DNA of 64,000 nt, from assembly GCF_002105195.1 (NCBI RefSeq), contig NZ_MUHU01000002.1, forward strand, positions 372,001-436,000, read 5' to 3'. Shown one piece after another: positions 20,513 through 30,598 of the stretch. Below the pieces are notes generated by a model that searched no databases, was not told the origin of the DNA, and saw only the letters and a program-made list of their open reading frames with translations. Source of the stretch: Derxia lacustris. Its GTDB lineage: Bacteria; Pseudomonadota; Gammaproteobacteria; Burkholderiales; Burkholderiaceae_E. The translations under genes and the position numbers were made by a program. Position 1 is the first letter of the stretch, and each line of letters begins with the position of its first letter.

Positions 20513-22452
20513 TGCTTCACCTCCAGCGTGGCGGCCACCAGCTCGACCACGTCGATCACCTCGGGCCGGTTGCCGGTCACGCCTTCGAGCATGGCCGTGC
20601 ATTGCGGGCAGGCCACGGCCACCAGCGCGGCGCCGCTGCCGCGCACATCGTCCATGCGCATGTCGGGAATGCGGCGCTCGCCCGGAATGTCGGTGAGCGG
20701 CGCGCCGCCACCGCCGCCGCAGCAACGGCTGCGCGGGCCCGCCCGCTCCATCTCGACCACGGCGATGCCGATGGTCTTGAGCAGCTTGCGCGGTGCCTCG
20801 TAGCCCGCGTTGTAGCGGCCGAGATAGCAGGGGTCGTGATAGGTGACGGTGCGGCGCTCGGCCGACTGGCCGGTCTTCAACTTGCCGCCGGCAACCAGCT
20901 GCTCCACGTAAGTCGTGTGATGCAGCACCTCCCAGCGCCCGCCGAGCGCCGGGTATTCGTTGGCCAGGCTGTGGAACACATGCGGATCGGGCGTGACGAT
21001 GCGGGCAAAGCTCAGGGCGGAGATCGCCGCGATGTTGTCGCGCGCCAGCCGCTCGAAGGTGGCCTCGTCGCCCAGGCGGCGCGCGGTGTCGCCGCAATCG
21101 CGCTCGCGCGGGCCCATCAGCGCAAAGTCCACGCCGGCGGCTTGCAGCGTCCTGATGAAGGCGCGGAGAGTCCGCTGATAGCGCATGTCGAATGCACCTT
21201 CACCGGCGATCACGAGCACGTCGGTCTTGCTGCCCGGCTCGGCCAGCTTCACGCCGAGGTCGATGGCCCAGTTGGCGCGCGCGGCGTTGTCATGACCGCC
21301 TTGCGTCGCGGTCTCACGCAGGTTGTCGAGCGTCTCGGGCGCCTTGCCGGGAATGTCGCCTTCGACCAGCGCGCGGTTGCGGCGCAGCGAAACCACCGCA
21401 TCCACATGCTCGATGAGCATCGGGCATTCCTGCACGCAGGCGCGGCAGGTGGTGCAGGCCCAGAGCGTCTGCGGCTCGACCAGCTGGCCGACGACGGGCG
21501 CATCGGGCGCGCCGACATGCGCGCCCACCTTCAGGCCCGGGCTCGGGCTGCCGGCATAGGCCGCATCGCTGCCGCCGGCCATGCCGACGACCAGGTCCTG
21601 GATCAGCTTCTTGGGATTGAGCGGCTGGCCGGCGGCAAAGGCCGGACAGGCCGCCTCGCACTTGCCGCATTGCACGCAGGCGTCGAAGGACAGCAGGCGG
21701 TTCCAGGCGAACTGCACCGGCTTCTCGACGCCGTATTCCTTCGCGGGCAGATCGAGCGGCGCAAGCGCGGTGCGCTCGCCCTGGCGCGCGGCCGGATCGA
21801 AGCGCGCCTGCCGCGGATGGAAGGCCAGATGCAGCAGCCCGGCGAACACATGCTTGAGCGGCCCGCCATTGCCGATGCCGAGCGCGAGCGGCAAGGCGCC
21901 GGCCAGCATCGGCAACAGCAGCAGCAGCGCAAAGCCGCCGGCCAGCGGCGACGCGACCGCGCCGTCCGCCGCCTGCGCATCGCTGCCAACGCCCCGCGCC
22001 AGCAGCAGCGTGGCGCCGGCCAGCAGCAGGCCCAGCGCCGTCACCAGCAGCAGCCTGGGGAAGCGCGCCCACGCGCCCTTCGACAGCCGCGCCGGCGCGT
22101 TCACGCGCCGCTTGACCGCCCGCACCGCACCCACCGTCATGAGCGCCGCGAGCGCCAGCAGCAGCCAGTCGAGCAGCGGCCAGTACAGCCCAAGCCCGTA
22201 GTTCAGCGCGATCACGCCAAACGAACCGATGGCGCCGCCCGCGACGAATACATGCGTGCGCGCCATCTCCGGCTCGCGCGCCACCACGTCGTGCAGATCG
22301 ACGAAATAGCGCTTCGGGATCGTCGCCAGCAGCGCCCAGTCGAGCGGCGCCGGCGCGCCCGCGCGCCACAGCGCCGCGCGCTTCATCACGCCCGTCGCCA
22401 CCACCGCGACGAGGCCCCAGAACGCGGCCGTGACCGCAACAGCGAGACTCAT
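20509..22452 (-). CDS. dgcB: Dimethylglycine catabolism iron-sulfur protein DgcB
   Basis: The 647-residue protein combines an N-terminal membrane region with several hydrophobic helices (residues about 1-190), two 4Fe-4S motifs (CVQCGKCEAACP and CTTCRACVQECP, about residues 250-340) and a C-terminal cysteine-rich CCG part containing YHDPCYLGRYN and RSRCCGGGGGA. It is the electron-transfer partner of DgcA in oxidation of dimethylglycine to sarcosine. It starts 1 bp after dgcA ends and overlaps etfA, so the four genes form a tight operon. Confidence 0.92.
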   Translation of the reverse strand: MSLAVAVTAAFWGLVAVVATGVMKRAALWRAGAPAPLDWALLATIPKRYFVDLHDVVAREPEMARTHVFVAGGAIGSFGVIALNYGLGLYWPLLDWLLLALAALMTVGAVRAVKRRVNAPARLSKGAWARFPRLLLVTALGLLLAGATLLLARGVGSDAQAADGAVASPLAGGFALLLLLPMLAGALPLALGIGNGGPLKHVFAGLLHLAFHPRQARFDPAARQGERTALAPLDLPAKEYGVEKPVQFAWNRLLSFDACVQCGKCEAACPAFAAGQPLNPKKLIQDLVVGMAGGSDAAYAGSPSPGLKVGAHVGAPDAPVVGQLVEPQTLWACTTCRACVQECPMLIEHVDAVVSLRRNRALVEGDIPGKAPETLDNLRETATQGGHDNAARANWAIDLGVKLAEPGSKTDVLVIAGEGAFDMRYQRTLRAFIRTLQAAGVDFALMGPRERDCGDTARRLGDEATFERLARDNIAAISALSFARIVTPDPHVFHSLANEYPALGGRWEVLHHTTYVEQLVAGGKLKTGQSAERRTVTYHDPCYLGRYNAGYEAPRKLLKTIGIAVVEMERAGPRSRCCGGGGGAPLTDIPGERRIPDMRMDDVRGSGAALVAVACPQCTAMLEGVTGNRPEVIDVVELVAATLEVKQ

Positions 22453-22453
22453 G

Positions 22454-24517
22454 TCAGAAGTCCTTCGCGAGGCGCAGCGCGTCGTAGATCGCGCCGTGGA
22501 TGTTGTGCTGGCTGATGCAATCGCCGACGCGGAACATCAGGAAGCGGCCATTGCCGAGCGTCTCGCCGAGCGACGGCTGCGGCTCGCTGGCGAACAGCGC
22601 GCGCACATCGGTCTGGCCGCGATTCACCGCGCGGTCCTTGAGCGCCCAATAGATGTCGTCGTTGGGCAGCGTGCCGTTCTCGATCACCACCTGATCGACC
22701 GCGCGCTCTTCCAGCGCCTCGGTGTATTCGCTCTTGAGCACGGCGATGGTCTTGTCGCCCTCGCGGTACACGCGCTCCAGCCAGTAGTTGGGCGTGGCCA
22801 CGATGCCGAGCGCATGCATGCGCCGGTAGAACACCGGAAAGGTCGTTCCGCCCACGTCGTCGGCCACCTTCACGTCGGGCGTCACCATCTCCACCAGGCT
22901 GCCACGCGAGGCGAGATAGTCGGCCACGCCGAAGCCCGCATGCGTGCTCATCGAGTCGTAGACCAGCGCATTCTTGCCCGGCGCCACCGCGCCCGAGAGG
23001 ATGTCCCAGCTGCTCACGACCAGCCCTTCGGCCGCGCCCCAGCCGGGCACTTGCGTGAGGTTGGGTCGGCCGCCCGTGGCCAGCACCACGATGTCGGGCT
23101 GCTCGGCCAGCACCTCGTCGGCGGTGGCGCGCATGCCCAGGCGGCGATCCACGCCGAGGCGCTTCGTCTCCAGGTCGAACCAGCGCACGATGCCCGCCAT
23201 CTGCTCGCGCTGCGGCGCCTTGGCGGCGAGCAGGATCTGGCCGCCGACCGCGTCGTTCTTGTCGAACAGCACCACGTCGTGGCCGCGCTCGCGCGCCACG
23301 CGGGCAGCTTCGAGACCGGCCGGTCCTGCGCCGACCACGACCACGCGGCGCTTGGGGCCGGTGCTCGGCTTGATCTGGTGCGGCATCGTCGCTTCGCGCG
23401 AGGTGGCGGCGTTCTGCACGCAGAGCACGTCGAGGCCGTTGTACTGGCGGTCGATGCAGTAGTTGGCGCCGACGCACTGCTTGATCTGGTCTTCGCGGCC
23501 GTCGCGGATCTTGTTGACCATGTGCGGATCGGCGATGTGCGCGCGCGTCATGCCGACCAGATCGACCCAGCCGTTGGCCAGGATGCGCTCGGCCTGATTG
23601 GGGTCGCGGATGCTCTGCGCATGCATGAGCGGAATGTCGATCACGCTCTTGATGCCGGCCGCCAGATGCACGAAGGGCTCGGGCGGCAGCGCCATCGGCG
23701 GCATGCAATTGACGATGGTGTTGTGCGTGTCGGCGCCCGAGCCGACCACGCTCAGATAGTCGACCAGACCGGTCTCGGCCATCGCCTGCGCAATCTCCTT
23801 CAGCGTCTCGTGGTCGAGGCCATCGTCGTGGAATTCATCGCCGCACATGCGCAGGCCCACGACAAAGTCGCGGCCCACCTCGGCGCGCACGGCTTCGAGG
23901 ATTTCGCGGCCGAAGCGCATGCGGTTCTCAAGCGAGCCGCCCCATTCGTCGGTGCGGAAATTGGTGCGCGGGCTCCAGAACTGGTCGATGAGCTGCTGAT
24001 GCGCGGCCGACACTTCCATGCCGTCCATGCCGGCGGCTTTCACGCGGCGCGCGGCCAGCACGAAGTCGTCGATGATCCGGCGGATTTCCTCGACCTCGAT
24101 GGTCTTGGCATTGCCGCGATGCACCGGCTCGCGGATGCCGCTCGGCGTCATCAGATGCGGCCAGTGCTCGCCGTGCCAGGACGAGCGGCGGCCCATGTGG
24201 GTGGCCTGGATCATGATGAAGGCGCCGTGGCGGTGCATGGCTTCGGCCAGGCGCGCGAGCGGGTCGATGACCTTGTCGGTACTCAAGTTGACCGACTTCC
24301 ACCAGCCTTGCGGGCTGTCGATCGACACCGGGCTGGAGCCGCCGCAGATGGCGAGCGCGAGGCCGCCCTTGGCCTTCTCTTCGTAGTAGCGGATGTAGCG
24401 GTCGCCGGGCAGGCCGCCGGGTTCGGCATAGACCTCGGCATGGGCGGTGCTGCACACGCGGTTGCGCAGCGTGAGGTGGCCCAGCTTGAAGGGCGAGAAG
24501 AGGTTCGGGTAGCGCAT
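22454..24517 (-). CDS. dgcA: Dimethylglycine demethylase DgcA (Old Yellow Enzyme/trimethylamine dehydrogenase-like)
   Basis: The 687-residue protein starts at MRYPNLFSPFKLG; the upstream in-frame extension is low-complexity. The N-terminal half is an FMN TIM barrel (MIQATHMGRRS, HQQLIDQFWSPRTNFRTD) followed by 4Fe-4S cysteines (CVGANYCIDRQYNGLDVLC region) and a C-terminal FAD/NAD domain (VVVVGAGPAGLEAARVARE). This organisation matches DgcA, which converts dimethylglycine to sarcosine. It is the first gene of the minus-strand run dgcA-dgcB-etfA-etfB-gbcA-gbcB. A foldback element lies about 140 bp upstream of its start. Confidence 0.93.
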   Translation of the reverse strand: MRYPNLFSPFKLGHLTLRNRVCSTAHAEVYAEPGGLPGDRYIRYYEEKAKGGLALAICGGSSPVSIDSPQGWWKSVNLSTDKVIDPLARLAEAMHRHGAFIMIQATHMGRRSSWHGEHWPHLMTPSGIREPVHRGNAKTIEVEEIRRIIDDFVLAARRVKAAGMDGMEVSAAHQQLIDQFWSPRTNFRTDEWGGSLENRMRFGREILEAVRAEVGRDFVVGLRMCGDEFHDDGLDHETLKEIAQAMAETGLVDYLSVVGSGADTHNTIVNCMPPMALPPEPFVHLAAGIKSVIDIPLMHAQSIRDPNQAERILANGWVDLVGMTRAHIADPHMVNKIRDGREDQIKQCVGANYCIDRQYNGLDVLCVQNAATSREATMPHQIKPSTGPKRRVVVVGAGPAGLEAARVARERGHDVVLFDKNDAVGGQILLAAKAPQREQMAGIVRWFDLETKRLGVDRRLGMRATADEVLAEQPDIVVLATGGRPNLTQVPGWGAAEGLVVSSWDILSGAVAPGKNALVYDSMSTHAGFGVADYLASRGSLVEMVTPDVKVADDVGGTTFPVFYRRMHALGIVATPNYWLERVYREGDKTIAVLKSEYTEALEERAVDQVVIENGTLPNDDIYWALKDRAVNRGQTDVRALFASEPQPSLGETLGNGRFLMFRVGDCISQHNIHGAIYDALRLAKDF

Positions 24518-25134
24518 CGGGTCGGCTCTCTGTTGCGTTCGGGCGGCAGCGGGGTGGGCTGCTGTCGATGCGGTTGAGGTTGCCGGTGTGGCTGGCTGCG
24601 GACCATCGCTAAAACGACAGGGTTGCGGCGGGAAGCGGCTTGTTGCGCCGGGTGGGCTGGCGCGGGGCGGGGGGAGCGCGGTTCGCGGCTGCACGGCGCC
24701 GGCCGCGCCTGAACGGCGCGGCTGCCCTTCGCTGCCTTCGGTAGCCCGCGGGCCGGCAATCCAACTCAGCCCGCTGCGCGGGCTTCAAACAGGATTGCCT
24801 GAACGGCCTGCGGCCGTTCTCCCGCGTCTACCTCGTTCGCTCGGCGGCGCCGACAGCCGCGAACCGCGCTCCCCCCGCCCCGCGCCTTTTCGTCATGGGG
24901 GCGATGGGGCCGCGTTGCGGCCCTTCGGTGGTCGATGCCTCGCCGGAAATCGACGAACCTGTCCGGTCATGCGGAATGCTCAGGCGCTGCGGGCGCAATG
25001 GAACCGCACCCACTCGATCTAGTCCGGACAGCCAAGCGACGACAACCGCACAGGGCCGCAAAGCGGCCCCATCAGCCCCAGTAGCAGCACAAGTCGCGCC
25101 CCGGGCCGATCCCCGCCGCGCGACGGCGCTTCAA
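24518..25134. other. Gene-free region between dgcA and a GlxA-type regulator
   Basis: About 617 bp without a supported gene. It holds the dgcA upstream region (24518-24658, no convincing sigma-70 boxes seen), foldback element A (24659-24886) and two short hairpins of the form GGGCCGC-NNN-GCGGCCC (24907-24923 and 25053-25069). Part of 25053-25120 resembles sequence at the outer left side of element B, suggesting related repeat debris. Confidence 0.7.
24659..24886 (+). repeat. Structured intergenic foldback element, copy A
   Basis: A 228-bp element bounded by a perfect 33-bp inverted repeat (24659-24691 and 24854-24886). Inside, P4 is a hairpin GCCGCGCC-TGAAC-GGCGCGGC. P0 pairs CGCGGG (24747-24752) with CCCGCG (24821-24826). 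P1 pairs GGCAATCC (24755-24762) with GGATTGCC (24792-24799). P2 is AGCCCGC-TGC-GCGGGCT (24768-24784). P3 is GAACGGCC-TGC-GGCCGTTC (24801-24819). AACTC and CAAACA are the conserved unpaired linkers. No coding content. Confidence 0.85.
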
Positions 25135-26076
25135 TCAAACGCCGCCGCGCACCTCCCGCAGCACCACCTGCGGCGGCTTCCCCACCGCCCGCAGAAACGC
25201 CCGCCGCATCCGGTCCTCGTCGCCAAACCCGCTCTCCGCCGCGATCCGCCCGATCGAGTCGTGCCCGGCATCGATCAGCGCGCGCGCCGCCTCCAGCCTC
25301 AGCTTCTCCACCGCCTTGGCCGGCGAATAGCCCGTCTCGCTGCGGAACGCCCGGCTGAAATGGCGCGGGCTCCAGTGCACCACCTCGGCCAGCTGCTCCA
25401 CGCTCAGCGGCTCGCGCAGATTCTCCTTGGCGAAGGCCAGCGCGCTGCGGATGCGGTCCGACGCCGGCTCCAGCTCGGACAGCGCCGAGAACTGCGACTG
25501 CCCGCCGCCGCGCCGGTGATAGACCACCAGCTTGCGCGCGATGGCCTTGGCCACCGCCGGCCCCAGATCGGCATCGACCAGCGCCAGCGCCAGATCGATG
25601 CAGGCGGTCATGCCGGCCGAGGTCCAGACCGCGCCGTCGGTGATGAAGATGCGGTCGTCTTCCACCTTTACCGCCGGAAAGCGCTGGGCCAGGTCGCGCG
25701 CGCGGGCCCAGTGCGTGGTCGCGCGGCAGCCGTCGAGCAGGCCCGCCTCGGCCAGCACGAAGGCGCCGGTGCAGATGCTGGCCACGCGCCGCGCCTTGGC
25801 CGCCGCGCGGCGGAGCTGGGTGTAGAGCGCCGGGTCGGCCGGCGCGGCGCCGAGCATGCCGGCGACCAGCAGCGTGTCGTAGGGCGTGCGGCGGAAGCCG
25901 CGCGTGAGCAGCGTGATGCCGGCAGAACTGGCCACCGGCCCGCCCTCGGCCGACACCAGCTCGATCTCGTAGACCGGCTCGCCGGCGCTGGCATTGGCCA
26001 GCTCGAACGGCCCGAGCGCGGCCAGGTCGAGCGACTGGAAACCGGGGAAGACGACCAGGGCGATGCGGCGCGGCAT
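25135..26076 (-). CDS. GlxA-family transcriptional regulator (DJ-1/PfpI domain plus AraC DNA-binding domain)
   Basis: The 313-residue protein starts at MPRRIALVVFPGFQSLDLA. Residues about 1-180 form a DJ-1/PfpI-like domain with VASICTGAFVLAEAGLL around the nucleophile-elbow Cys. Residues about 210-310 form two helix-turn-helix motifs of the AraC type (LSVEQLAEVVHWSPRHFSRAF and SIGRIAAESGFGDEDRMRRAF). It is divergent from an SDR gene 191 bp away, which with the molybdoenzyme genes is its likely target. The effector is unknown. Confidence 0.85.
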   Translation of the reverse strand: MPRRIALVVFPGFQSLDLAALGPFELANASAGEPVYEIELVSAEGGPVASSAGITLLTRGFRRTPYDTLLVAGMLGAAPADPALYTQLRRAAAKARRVASICTGAFVLAEAGLLDGCRATTHWARARDLAQRFPAVKVEDDRIFITDGAVWTSAGMTACIDLALALVDADLGPAVAKAIARKLVVYHRRGGGQSQFSALSELEPASDRIRSALAFAKENLREPLSVEQLAEVVHWSPRHFSRAFRSETGYSPAKAVEKLRLEAARALIDAGHDSIGRIAAESGFGDEDRMRRAFLRAVGKPPQVVLREVRGGV

Positions 26077-26267
26077 ATGTCCTCTTTTGCGGGAAACGCT
26101 GTCGATGCGCCGCACTCTGGCATTGGCGCCCGGCGCCGGTCAAGACGGCAGCCGCTCTGGGGCAGGGCCGGTTCAGCTTGTCCGTAATTGCAGGCTGCAT
26201 GTCATTTCCGCCATCGCGCATCTGGCCAGAATGAGGGCTCCAACACAGCACGACAACGGAGCCAGTC

Positions 26268-27029
26268 ATGAACCTCAGCAACAGCACCATCCTCATCACC
26301 GGCGGCGCGTCGGGCATCGGTCGCGGACTCGCCGAAGCGCTGCATGCGCGCGGCAACAAGGTCATCGTCGCCGGCCGCCGGCGCGCGCTGCTCGATGAGG
26401 TGGTCGCGGCCAATCCGGGCATGTCGGCCGTCGAGATCGACATCGCCGATCCGGCCAGCATCAAGGCTGCCGCCGCCCGCGTGGTGGCCGAGCATCCCAA
26501 GCTGAATGTGCTCATCAACAACGCCGGGATCATGAAGTTCGACGACGCGGCCGGCGTCATCGACGACGAGGTTGCGCTGGCCCAGATCGCCACCAACCTG
26601 CTCGGCCCGATCCGGCTCACGTCGGCGCTGATCGGCCATCTGCGCAGCCAGCCCGACGCCACGATCATCAACAACACCTCGATCCTGGCCTTCGTGCCGC
26701 TCGCGGGCACGGCGGTGTACTCGGCCACCAAGGCCGCGCTGCATTCCTACACCGCGTCGCAGCGCTTCCTGCTGCGCGAGGCCGGCGTGCGCGTGGTCGA
26801 GATCGCACCGCCCTGGGTCGACACCGATCTGCTGGAAACCCGTGGCGATCCGCGCGCCATGCCGCTCGACGTCTTCATCGCGCAGACGATGGCGGCACTC
26901 GACGCCGGCGGCGACGAAGCCATCGTCGACGCGGTGAAGGGCATGCGCGCCAACCCTGGCCCCGGCGAACAGGCGTTCATCGACGGCTTCAACGAGTCGC
27001 TGCGCGCCAGCCCGGTCGAAACCGCCTGA
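26268..27029 (+). CDS. Short-chain dehydrogenase/reductase
   Basis: This 253-residue classical SDR has the cofactor motif [15 protein letters not shown] (about residues 11-25), NNAG near 88-91, and catalytic YSATKAAL with Tyr/Lys near 153-157. It is divergent from the GlxA-type regulator and 47 bp upstream of a 2Fe-2S oxidoreductase subunit, suggesting oxidation of an alcohol or aldehyde intermediate in the same pathway. Substrate unknown. Confidence 0.85.
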   Translation: MNLSNSTILITGGASGIGRGLAEALHARGNKVIVAGRRRALLDEVVAANPGMSAVEIDIADPASIKAAAARVVAEHPKLNVLINNAGIMKFDDAAGVIDDEVALAQIATNLLGPIRLTSALIGHLRSQPDATIINNTSILAFVPLAGTAVYSATKAALHSYTASQRFLLREAGVRVVEIAPPWVDTDLLETRGDPRAMPLDVFIAQTMAALDAGGDEAIVDAVKGMRANPGPGEQAFIDGFNESLRASPVETA

Positions 27030-27076
27030 CCGCGCCGGCGGCTGCCAGCCCCACCCCACCTGAAGAGACGCCACCC

Positions 27077-27577
27077 ATGGACAACATCGAAATCAACGGC
27101 AAGCGCCACGCCATCGACGTGGACGACGCCACGCCGGTGCTGTGGGTGCTGCGCGACGTGGTCGGCCTGACCGGCACCAAGTTCGGCTGCGGCATGGGCC
27201 TGTGTGGCGCCTGCACCGTGATGGTCGACGGCGTGGCGCAGCGCTCCTGCATCACGCCGGTCGAGGCGGTCGCGGGCAGGCATGTGACGACCATCGAGGC
27301 GCTGGGCGACGGCGCGATCGGCCGGGCGCTCCAGCGCGCCTGGCTCGATCTCGAAGTGGTGCAGTGCGGCTACTGCCAGTCGGGCCAGCTGATGCAGGCC
27401 GCCTCGCTGCTGGCGACCACGCCGGCGCCGAGCGATGCCGACATCGACAACGCCATGAGCGGCAACATCTGCCGCTGCGGCACCTATCCGCGCATCCGCG
27501 CCGGCATTCACGCGGCGGCGCGCGCGCTTGCCGCGAGCCGCGCCGCGCTCGAAGCCACCACCGGAGCAACAGCATGA
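27077..27577 (+). CDS. 2Fe-2S subunit of a xanthine dehydrogenase-family molybdoenzyme (isoquinoline 1-oxidoreductase alpha-like)
   Basis: The 166-residue protein has the two-cluster signature: [16 protein letters not shown] for the plant-type cluster and [10 protein letters not shown] followed by [13 protein letters not shown] for the second. It transfers electrons from the molybdenum subunit encoded immediately downstream, whose ATG overlaps its stop. Family members oxidise N-heterocycles or aldehydes. Confidence 0.92.
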   Translation: MDNIEINGKRHAIDVDDATPVLWVLRDVVGLTGTKFGCGMGLCGACTVMVDGVAQRSCITPVEAVAGRHVTTIEALGDGAIGRALQRAWLDLEVVQCGYCQSGQLMQAASLLATTPAPSDADIDNAMSGNICRCGTYPRIRAGIHAAARALAASRAALEATTGATA

Positions 27578-29727
27578 GCGACACGCAAGCCACCCTCGCC
27601 TCGCCCGCGCGCCGGCGCCTGCTGCTGGCCAGTGCCGGTGCCACCGGCGGACTGGTGCTCGGCCTCGGCCTCGGGCCGGCGCCCGCCGCCGACGCGGCCG
27701 AACCCGGCTTCGCGCCCAACGCCTTCCTGCGCATCGCGCCCGACGGCACGGTGACCATGACCATGCCCTACATCGAGATGGGCCAGGGCACCTACACCAG
27801 CGTGCCGATGCTCATCGCCGAGGAGCTGGAAGTCGAGCTCGCCAGCGTGCGGCTCGAACACGCGCCGGCCGACGACCGCCGGTACGCCAACCCGGCGCTC
27901 GGCTTCCAGGTGACCGGCGGCTCCACCACCATCCGCGCCAGCTTCAACCAGCTGCGCGAGGCCGGCGCCAGCGCGCGGACCCTGCTCGTGAATGCCGCCG
28001 CGCAGCGCTGGAAGGTGGCGCCCGACAGCTGCCGCGCCGAACGCGGCGCCGTGCTGCATCCGGCCAGCGGTCGGCGCCTCGGCTACGGCCAGCTCGCCAG
28101 CGACGCCGCAAAGCTGCCGCTGCCCGACAAGGTCGCGCTCAAGCCGGCGAGCGAATTCAGGCTCATCGGCAAGCCGGCCAAACGGCTCGACACGCCGGCC
28201 AAGGTCGACGGCAGCGCGCGCTACGGCATCGATGCGCGCGTGCCGGGCATGCGCATCGCCACGCTGATGCAGGCGCCGGTATTCGGCGGCCGGTTGCGGC
28301 AGGTGGACGAAGCGCCGGCACTGGCGGTGCGCGGCGTGCGGCAGGTGGTCAAGCTCGACGATTGCATCGCCGTCGTAGCCGACCACATGGGCGCCGCCCG
28401 GCAGGGCCTCGCCGCGCTCAAGCCGGTGTGGGACGACGGTACCAACGCATCGCTGCAACAGGCCGACATCGTCGCCGCGATGGCCGCCGCCTCGGCGCGC
28501 GGCGGCGTGAAGATGCGCGACGACGGCAACGTGGACAGCGCGCTCGCCGGCGCCGCCGTCAAGCTCGATGCCGTGTACGAGCTGCCCTTCCTCATCCACG
28601 CCGCGATGGAGCCGCTGAACTGCACGGTGCATCTGCGCGCCGATGCCTGCGACGTGTGGGTCGGTACCCAGGTGCTGACGCGCGCCCGCGCCGCCGCAGC
28701 CGAGGCCGCCGGCCTGCCGGTCGAGCGGGTGACGGTGCACAACCATCTGCTCGGCGGCGGCTTCGGCCGGCGGCTTGAGGTGGACAGCGTCACGCTGGCG
28801 GTGCGCATCGCGCGCCAGGTCGACGGCCCGGTCAAGATCGTGTGGACGCGCGAGGAGGACATCCGCCACGACATGTTCCGGCCCTGTTTCTACGACGTGG
28901 TGCGCGGCGGCCTCGACGCGCAAGGCAGGCCGGTGGCCTGGCATCACCGCACCACCGGCTCGTCGGTCATCCGGCGCTGGGCGCCGCCGCTGTTCAAGGA
29001 CGGCACCGATCCCGAGACCGTGGACGGCGCGCTGCAACCGCCCTATGCCTTCGCCAACCTGCGCGTCGAGTACCAGAACCATGAACCGGCGGTGCCGACC
29101 GCGTTCTGGCGCGGCGTCGGGCCGACGCACAACCTGTTCGTGGTCGAGAGCTTCGTCGATGAACTCGCGGCGGCGGCCGGCGCCGATCCGGTCGCGTTCC
29201 GGCTCGCCGCCGCGACCGACCCGCGCGCCATCGCGGTGCTGCGCACGGTGGCCGAGCGCTCGGGCTGGGGCCAGCCGCTCGGCCCGCGCCAGGGCCGGGG
29301 CGTGTCGCTCGGCTTCGCCTTCGGCAGCTGGATCGCGATGGTGAGCGAGGTGGAAGTGGCGGCCGACGGCACGGTGCGCGTGCGCCGCGTGACCACCGCC
29401 TTCGACCCCGGCGTGGTGGTCAACCCCGACACCGTCGCCGCGCAACTCGAAGGCGGCGCCATCTTCGGCATCTCGGCGGCGCTCTACGGCCAGGCCACGG
29501 TGCGCAACGGCCGCATCGAGCAATCCAACTTCCACGACGCGCCGGTGCTGCGCATGAACGAGACGCCGCAGTTCTCGACCCATCTGGTCCCGAGCGGCGC
29601 GGCACCGGGCGGCGTGGGCGAACCGGGCACGGCGGCACTGGCGCCCTCGCTGACGAACGCGGTGTTTGCTGCCACCGGCAAGCGCCTGCGCAAGTTGCCG
29701 GTGGACAGGACGCTGCTGGCGGCTTGA
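27574..29727 (+). CDS. Molybdopterin-binding large subunit of an isoquinoline 1-oxidoreductase-like dehydrogenase
   Basis: The 717-residue protein starts at an ATG overlapping the 2Fe-2S subunit stop. It has an N-terminal twin-arginine-like leader ([15 protein letters not shown], then a hydrophobic stretch). Molybdenum-cofactor motifs include [19 protein letters not shown] and the catalytic Glu in [13 protein letters not shown] near the C-terminus. The Tat leader and the absence of a FAD subunit fit the IorAB type, in which a cytochrome accepts electrons in the periplasm; no cytochrome gene is visible here. Substrate unknown. Confidence 0.88.
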   Translation: MSDTQATLASPARRRLLLASAGATGGLVLGLGLGPAPAADAAEPGFAPNAFLRIAPDGTVTMTMPYIEMGQGTYTSVPMLIAEELEVELASVRLEHAPADDRRYANPALGFQVTGGSTTIRASFNQLREAGASARTLLVNAAAQRWKVAPDSCRAERGAVLHPASGRRLGYGQLASDAAKLPLPDKVALKPASEFRLIGKPAKRLDTPAKVDGSARYGIDARVPGMRIATLMQAPVFGGRLRQVDEAPALAVRGVRQVVKLDDCIAVVADHMGAARQGLAALKPVWDDGTNASLQQADIVAAMAAASARGGVKMRDDGNVDSALAGAAVKLDAVYELPFLIHAAMEPLNCTVHLRADACDVWVGTQVLTRARAAAAEAAGLPVERVTVHNHLLGGGFGRRLEVDSVTLAVRIARQVDGPVKIVWTREEDIRHDMFRPCFYDVVRGGLDAQGRPVAWHHRTTGSSVIRRWAPPLFKDGTDPETVDGALQPPYAFANLRVEYQNHEPAVPTAFWRGVGPTHNLFVVESFVDELAAAAGADPVAFRLAAATDPRAIAVLRTVAERSGWGQPLGPRQGRGVSLGFAFGSWIAMVSEVEVAADGTVRVRRVTTAFDPGVVVNPDTVAAQLEGGAIFGISAALYGQATVRNGRIEQSNFHDAPVLRMNETPQFSTHLVPSGAAPGGVGEPGTAALAPSLTNAVFAATGKRLRKLPVDRTLLAA

Positions 29728-30074
29728 GCGCAAGCGGCAAGCGGCAAGCGGCAAGCGCAGCCTGACGGCTCGAACGCAAGCCGAAAGAGCAGCAAGGGCC
29801 GCAACGCGGCCCCATCGCCCCCCAGTAGCCGAACAAGTCGCGCGGCGGGGATTGGCCCGGGGCGCGGCTGTCGGTGCCGCCGAGCGCAGGAGGTAGACGC
29901 GGGCAAACGGCGCAGCCGTTTAGGCGTTCCTGTTTGAAGCCCGCATAGCGGGCTGAGTTGGAACGCCGGCCCGCGGGCTACCGAACGGAGCGAAGGGCAG
30001 CCGCCGCGTCCAGCGGCGGCCGGCACCGTCAGCCGCGTACCGGGCCGATCCCCGCCGCGCGACGACCGCCACCA
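29728..30074. other. Gene-free region between convergent molybdoenzyme and V4R-protein genes
   Basis: It holds a short direct repeat (AAGCGGC units at 29734-29756), a hairpin GGGCCGC-AAC-GCGGCCC (29796-29812) and foldback element B (29837-30063). No gene is supported here. Confidence 0.7.
29837..30063 (-). repeat. Structured intergenic foldback element, copy B
   Basis: About 227 bp, in inverted orientation relative to copy A and closely similar to it. Terminal inverted repeats are 29837-29879 and 30021-30063 with about four mismatches. On the minus strand P0 is CGCGGG/CCCGCG (29970-29975 and 29898-29903), P1 is GGCGTTCC/GGAACGCC, P2 is AGCCCGC-TAT-GCGGGCT and P3 is AAACGGC-TGC-GCCGTTT. Where it differs from copy A, both sides of the stem change together. 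Confidence 0.85.
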
Positions 30075-30596
30075 TCAAGCGACAGGCCGCACCACGTAGA
30101 CGCACTCGGTGAACCCCTCCGAAGCACATTGCACCTCGCGCGACTCGGTCTTGTACGCAAACCCCAGGTTCTGCCCGACCCAATCCATCGCCCCGGCAAA
30201 CCAGCCCTCGAACATGTAGCAGAGCTTGCCCGCCACCTCCGGCTGCTGAAGCACGAACACCGAATGCCGCAGCACGATGCGCGCCTCGCCGGTCTCGACA
30301 TTCGCGCTCTCGAAGGCGAACAGCCCCCAGCCGCGCTGCGACAGCCGCTTGAGGTAGTGCTCGAACACTGCAAGCCCTTGCAGGCCATGCGTCGCCGCCT
30401 CCTTCTCGCACCAGTAGTAGGCGCTGCGATAGCCGGCCGGATAGAGGATTTCGCTGTACTTGTCGCGTCCGAGCGCGCCTTCCACCGCCGCGTGGTTGTT
30501 CACGAAAAAGTGCCGCGGCACATAGATCATCGGCAGGCCGTCGGTGGTCCACACGCCGGTGTCGTCGTTTACCTCGATGGGCAGTTGCGGTTGCAT
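30075..30596 (-). CDS. V4R-like (DUF5943-type) protein of the betaine/sarcosine cluster
   Basis: The 173-residue protein starts MQPQLPIEVND. The C-terminus has the V4R-type signature CASEGFTECVYVV. The middle contains YRSAYYWCEKEAATHG and FEGWFAGAMDWVGQNLGF. Homologues sit next to a dipeptidase-like gene and dgcA in Pseudomonas betaine-catabolism loci, so involvement in this pathway is likely, but no activity is established. It starts 2 bp after the dipeptidase-like gene and ends the sox operon. Confidence 0.7.
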   Translation of the reverse strand: MQPQLPIEVNDDTGVWTTDGLPMIYVPRHFFVNNHAAVEGALGRDKYSEILYPAGYRSAYYWCEKEAATHGLQGLAVFEHYLKRLSQRGWGLFAFESANVETGEARIVLRHSVFVLQQPEVAGKLCYMFEGWFAGAMDWVGQNLGFAYKTESREVQCASEGFTECVYVVRPVA

Positions 30597-30598
30597 GT

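Noticed and set aside
24659-30063. Composite transposon with IS ends
   Set aside because: No transposase or its fragments lie in or beside the elements, and no target-site duplication could be recognised.
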